DNA from: Xiphias gladius
Taxonomy: Eukaryota > Chordata > Actinopteri > Istiophoriformes > Xiphiidae
Assembly: GCF_016859285.1 (NCBI RefSeq)
Contig: NC_053404.1
Span: 18,821,105 to 18,885,104, forward strand
Reading direction: 5' to 3'
Length of the DNA: 64,000 nucleotides
The translations under genes and the position numbers were made by a program. Numbering within the stretch: position 1 is the first letter of the stretch; each line of letters opens with the position of its first letter. Below are positions 61,818-64,000 of the stretch, piece after piece. The notes below the pieces were generated by a model, which saw only the letters and a program-made list of their open reading frames with translations, ran no database searches and was not told where the DNA came from.

Positions 61818-61841
61818 ATGGAGACGGCGCTGCGCGGCTGA
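61818..61841 (+). CDS. upstream ORF in mbtps2 5' leader (7 codons)
   Basis: ATG in a good Kozak context (G at -3, G at +4) encodes METALRG then TGA, ending 20 nt before the mbtps2 start. It would be part of the 5'UTR if transcription starts upstream of 61,818. A second upstream ATG follows at 61,855. A regulatory role is inferred from the position only. Confidence 0.4.
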   Translation: METALRG

Positions 61842-61861
61842 TCCCGTCCTCTCGATGCACC

Positions 61862-61936
61862 ATGATCCCCGTGTCTCTGCTGGTGTGTGTGATGGCAGCC
61901 TGGTGTGCTGTCTATCTGGCCGACACGCTGCTTAGG
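61862..61936 (+). CDS. mbtps2: mbtps2 coding exon 1
   Basis: ATG in ACC-ATG context (A at -3) at 61,862. The 25 codons encode MIPVSLLVCVMAAWCAVYLA then DTLLR, ending before gtgaat, phase 0. This is the N-terminal hydrophobic segment of S2P. Confidence 0.95.
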
Positions 61937-63877
61937 GTGAATATATGCTCGTGTTTTATGGCGTTTAAACAAGCTGCCAGCAATAATACAGGGAGAAAGA
62001 TAATGTAAGAATCCTACAGTTACGGTGTCCACAGACCTAATGTGGGCTAGTGCTGCTACAAGACTGTTTTGAGGGGCAACTAAACTGGGCTCATTGTCCC
62101 CCCAGACCTTGCAAGGAGCTGGATGAAATCCATCACGAATCATAATTAACGCATACAGAGAAACATACAGACTATAGTAGGAGGAGATAAAGGATCAGGT
62201 GAAGTGAGGTAAGGTCGGTGGACGTTGTACAAATTGGTCCCATAGAGACACATTTGTGATCTTGGGCCATAAGAGTGAAAATGACTGGACCCAAAAAAAA
62301 CCTGCAGCCAGGTAGTTATTTATTTTGTGTCAGGAGCAGTAACGTGGCAGTCTGGAGTCTGATCACAACACCTGCATGTCGGTGGTCTTTCCGAGTACCT
62401 CCTGGTCTCTTGAAAATAAAAAACAAAAACCTCCATCTAGCATCCATCTGCAGGGTGACAGCCATTTGTTCCAATGTGTACAACACGTTGGTAGTTTTCA
62501 GGTGTGGTGAGTGGGTTGTTTGGGTAAATACACACAGTACGGTGCAAAAGTTTCAGGTTCAGTAGTTTTTAATTTATCAGTTAACGCCATTAAAAAAATG
62601 CAGGAAACGGGGGGGGGGGGATTCAATATTTGCTGTGACCACCCTTTGCCTTGTAAAACAGCACCAGTTCCAAATTGCTCCCGGCATCCGGGAGAACCTG
62701 CCCCCATTCTTCTGTGGATTTAGTCTGTCCCAGTGTCTCCTGTCCCTGCGTGTGATCCCAGACTGACTCCATGACGCGGAGATCAGGGTTCTGTTGGGGG
62801 GTGGCCCGACCTTCTGTTGCAGGACTCCTCGCTCTTCTGGACCCTGTAGATAGTTCTGTGTGACTCTGGCTGCACGTTTGGGCTCGTGATGGTTAAGAAA
62901 TGAAGGCAGAATTACAAAAATTGTGCCACTGTCCACATACTTGCTTACCTCACTGTACTTATAATGAACATTATAGGCATCTTAAAAATGAACTTCACGG
63001 CAGAACAGTTGTACAGGTGTACCTGATAAAGGGGTCACTGAGCGCTGCTCATCCATCGGAGAGCAGCGACGTGACTATTTTTCAGCCTGTAAGACGCACC
63101 GCTCGGGGCACAAAGTGTCCCGGCCTAAGTCCCCTTTTCCACCCACTCCGTCTCTGTCCCACAGTCGTCCGCGACGCACCGCATCGGCTACGAGTCGTGG
63201 CTGGCGAGCCGAGGGCTGATGTTGTCTCCGTTCCACGTGAGGTGGCAGACCGCCATGTTCAACCGGCTGTTTGCGTACTGCGCCCGCATCAACCCCCGGG
63301 CCCTTTACCTGTGGTGAGGACAGCTGTGCAATTATTTGAATGAACTGTTCCTGCCTTATTTCTGTACTTTCCTCATCCACTCTTTCATGCTCCTGCTTTT
63401 AAAGAAAAGCAACGAGTTTTTGGAAGATTTTCCAGTTGACCAGCTTAAGCTAATTAATCACTAGTGCTTTAGAATAGTACTTATTCAATTACTTTTGTCA
63501 TGAACTTATACAAACAGCAATAAAATGGATAATAGAAGTGAATCTGATCCGACAGGAGAGGTCTAGAAGCTCTAGGCTGATTCAGTGGTTTGGCTCCGAA
63601 AAAATCCTCCAAGCTTTTATTTTAATCTTCAGACAAATGTATCAGGTTGATATGGTAATAAAGTATGGCCAAATTGCACCGCTCGAAATAAATTCTCTGC
63701 TGTGCCGTTTTATTTATTTATTTTTAAATCTCTCCCAGGTTCAACAGCGGTCTGGTGTTTGGCATAGTGGCCATGCTGGGGTCAGTGGTGCTGCTCATAA
63801 AGACGCTGCAGCAGACGCTCGCTCAGATGACCACGGACAACCCCCGGATAGGAGGTCAGCAGGTCCTGCAGGTGGTG
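61862..63877 (+). CDS. mbtps2: mbtps2, membrane-bound transcription factor site-2 protease (5' three exons, 3' partial)
   Basis: Gene-level span. S2P is a multipass zinc metalloprotease of the Golgi membrane that makes the second, intramembrane cut in SREBPs and ATF6. Seen: start MIPVSLLVCVMAAWCAVYLA (first membrane segment), then a lumenal/cytosolic stretch with SPFHVRWQTAMFNRLF, then a second membrane segment (LVFGIVAMLGSVVLLIKTL) and QTLAQMTTDNPRIGGQQVLQ. The MIPVSL start, SPFH.RWQTA.FNR, WFN.G.VFG.IAM and the QVLQVVVPG approach are S2P signatures. The long poly-Ser loop of human S2P is replaced by a short NPRIGG stretch. The HEIGH catalytic motif lies in exons beyond 64,000. Divergent from smpx, as in human. 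Confidence 0.96.
61937..63164 (+). other. mbtps2 intron 1
   Basis: A 1.2-kb intron. About 62,520-62,945 it carries a degraded interspersed repeat resembling a widespread fish DNA element; it is listed separately. Confidence 0.75.
62520..62945 (-). mobile_element. Degraded DNA-transposon-like repeat in mbtps2 intron 1
   Basis: Starts near cacacagtacggtgcaaaagttt and contains tgtgaccaccctttgccttgtaaaacagcacc, ttcttctgtggatttagtctg and atcccagactgactcc, a series I recognise from a repeat widespread in fish genomes. Frameshifted and not coding now; the family name is not certain. Orientation is inferred. Confidence 0.5.
63165..63313 (+). CDS. mbtps2: mbtps2 coding exon 2
   Basis: 149 nt between ctgtcccacag and gtgagg. 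Encodes SSATHRIGYESWLASRGLML, then SPFHVRWQTAMFNRLFAYCA and RINPRALYL plus TG of a split Trp codon. SPFH.RWQTA.FNR is near-identical to mammalian S2P. Confidence 0.97.
63739..63877 (+). CDS. mbtps2: mbtps2 coding exon 3
   Basis: 139 nt after aaatctctcccag. It completes Trp and encodes FNSGLVFGIVAMLGSVVLLI, KTLQQTLAQMTTDNP and RIGGQQVLQVV before gtacgt. Contains a hydrophobic membrane span. Where human S2P has a poly-serine run, only RIGG remains. Confidence 0.96.
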
Positions 63878-64000
63878 GTACGTGCACAACGCACTGGACA
63901 TTTATGGGCTTTTAAAGGTGACTCACGGCCGGTGAATTAGGCAGGGGATGTGTTGTTTCCCGGTGTCGGTGTTCCTTTGCGGCATTAAACTACGTTTCAG

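Larger units (their letters stand above)
54115..61861. other. Intergenic/5' intron region between smpx and mbtps2
   Basis: It holds microsatellites (54.2, 55.6-55.8, 59.3-59.4 kb), interspersed repeats (55,985-56,545; 56,627-57,367; 61,186-61,272), a degenerate tandem repeat at 58.05-59.22 kb, the smpx promoter candidates and, close to mbtps2, (TTTC)n/(TGTC)n and (GAAA)n tracts. No other gene is recognised. Confidence 0.7.

Overview
This is vertebrate nuclear DNA, almost certainly from a percomorph-type teleost fish. Genes are split by GT-AG introns, microsatellites (CA/TG, TTTC, poly-A/T) are dense, and several interspersed repeat families typical of fish genomes are present. No bacterial, CRISPR, phage or intact retroviral structure was seen. 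Gene order and orientation match the human Xp22.12 block CNKSR2(+) - KLHL34(-) - SMPX(-) - MBTPS2(+), so this is a conserved syntenic block.

Layout. (1) 1-31,090 (+): the 3' three quarters of cnksr2, a synaptic/MAPK scaffold. I resolve 21 coding exons from the CRIC domain to the C-terminal PDZ ligand ETHV. All splice phases agree and together give 872 in-frame codons plus a stop. The SAM-domain exons lie upstream of the window. (2) 30,058-32,337: a nearly perfect 1.14-kb tandem duplication that includes the whole last coding exon of cnksr2, so the C-terminus is encoded twice. (3) 32,235-39,132: cnksr2 3'UTR and intergenic DNA. (4) 39,133-40,935 (-): klhl34, a single-exon BTB-BACK-Kelch gene convergent with cnksr2. 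(5) 44.4-57.7 kb (-): smpx, a small muscle protein, with three coding exons (54,055-54,090; 50,000-50,086; 48,221-48,370), a likely 3'UTR exon near 44.7 kb and a candidate TATA/MEF2 promoter near 57.7-57.9 kb. (6) 58.05-59.22 kb: a degenerate tandem repeat with a period of about 180 bp. (7) 61,862-63,877 (+): the first three coding exons of mbtps2 (site-2 protease), which runs off the right edge with its HExxH exon not included.

The four genes do not form a pathway. They are neighbours by ancestry: a postsynaptic Ras/Raf scaffold, a putative Cullin-3 adaptor, a striated-muscle costamere protein and a Golgi intramembrane protease for SREBP/ATF6.

The observations most worth checking are the last-exon duplication of cnksr2, two upstream AUGs before mbtps2, the two alternative smpx 5' exon candidates (one of which would extend the protein in frame), TG/CA repeats sitting directly on splice sites, the satellite-like array at 58-59 kb, and a nested transposon insertion at 16.4-17.3 kb. 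I found no convincing new gene system; most long ORFs in the window are chance or repeat-derived.
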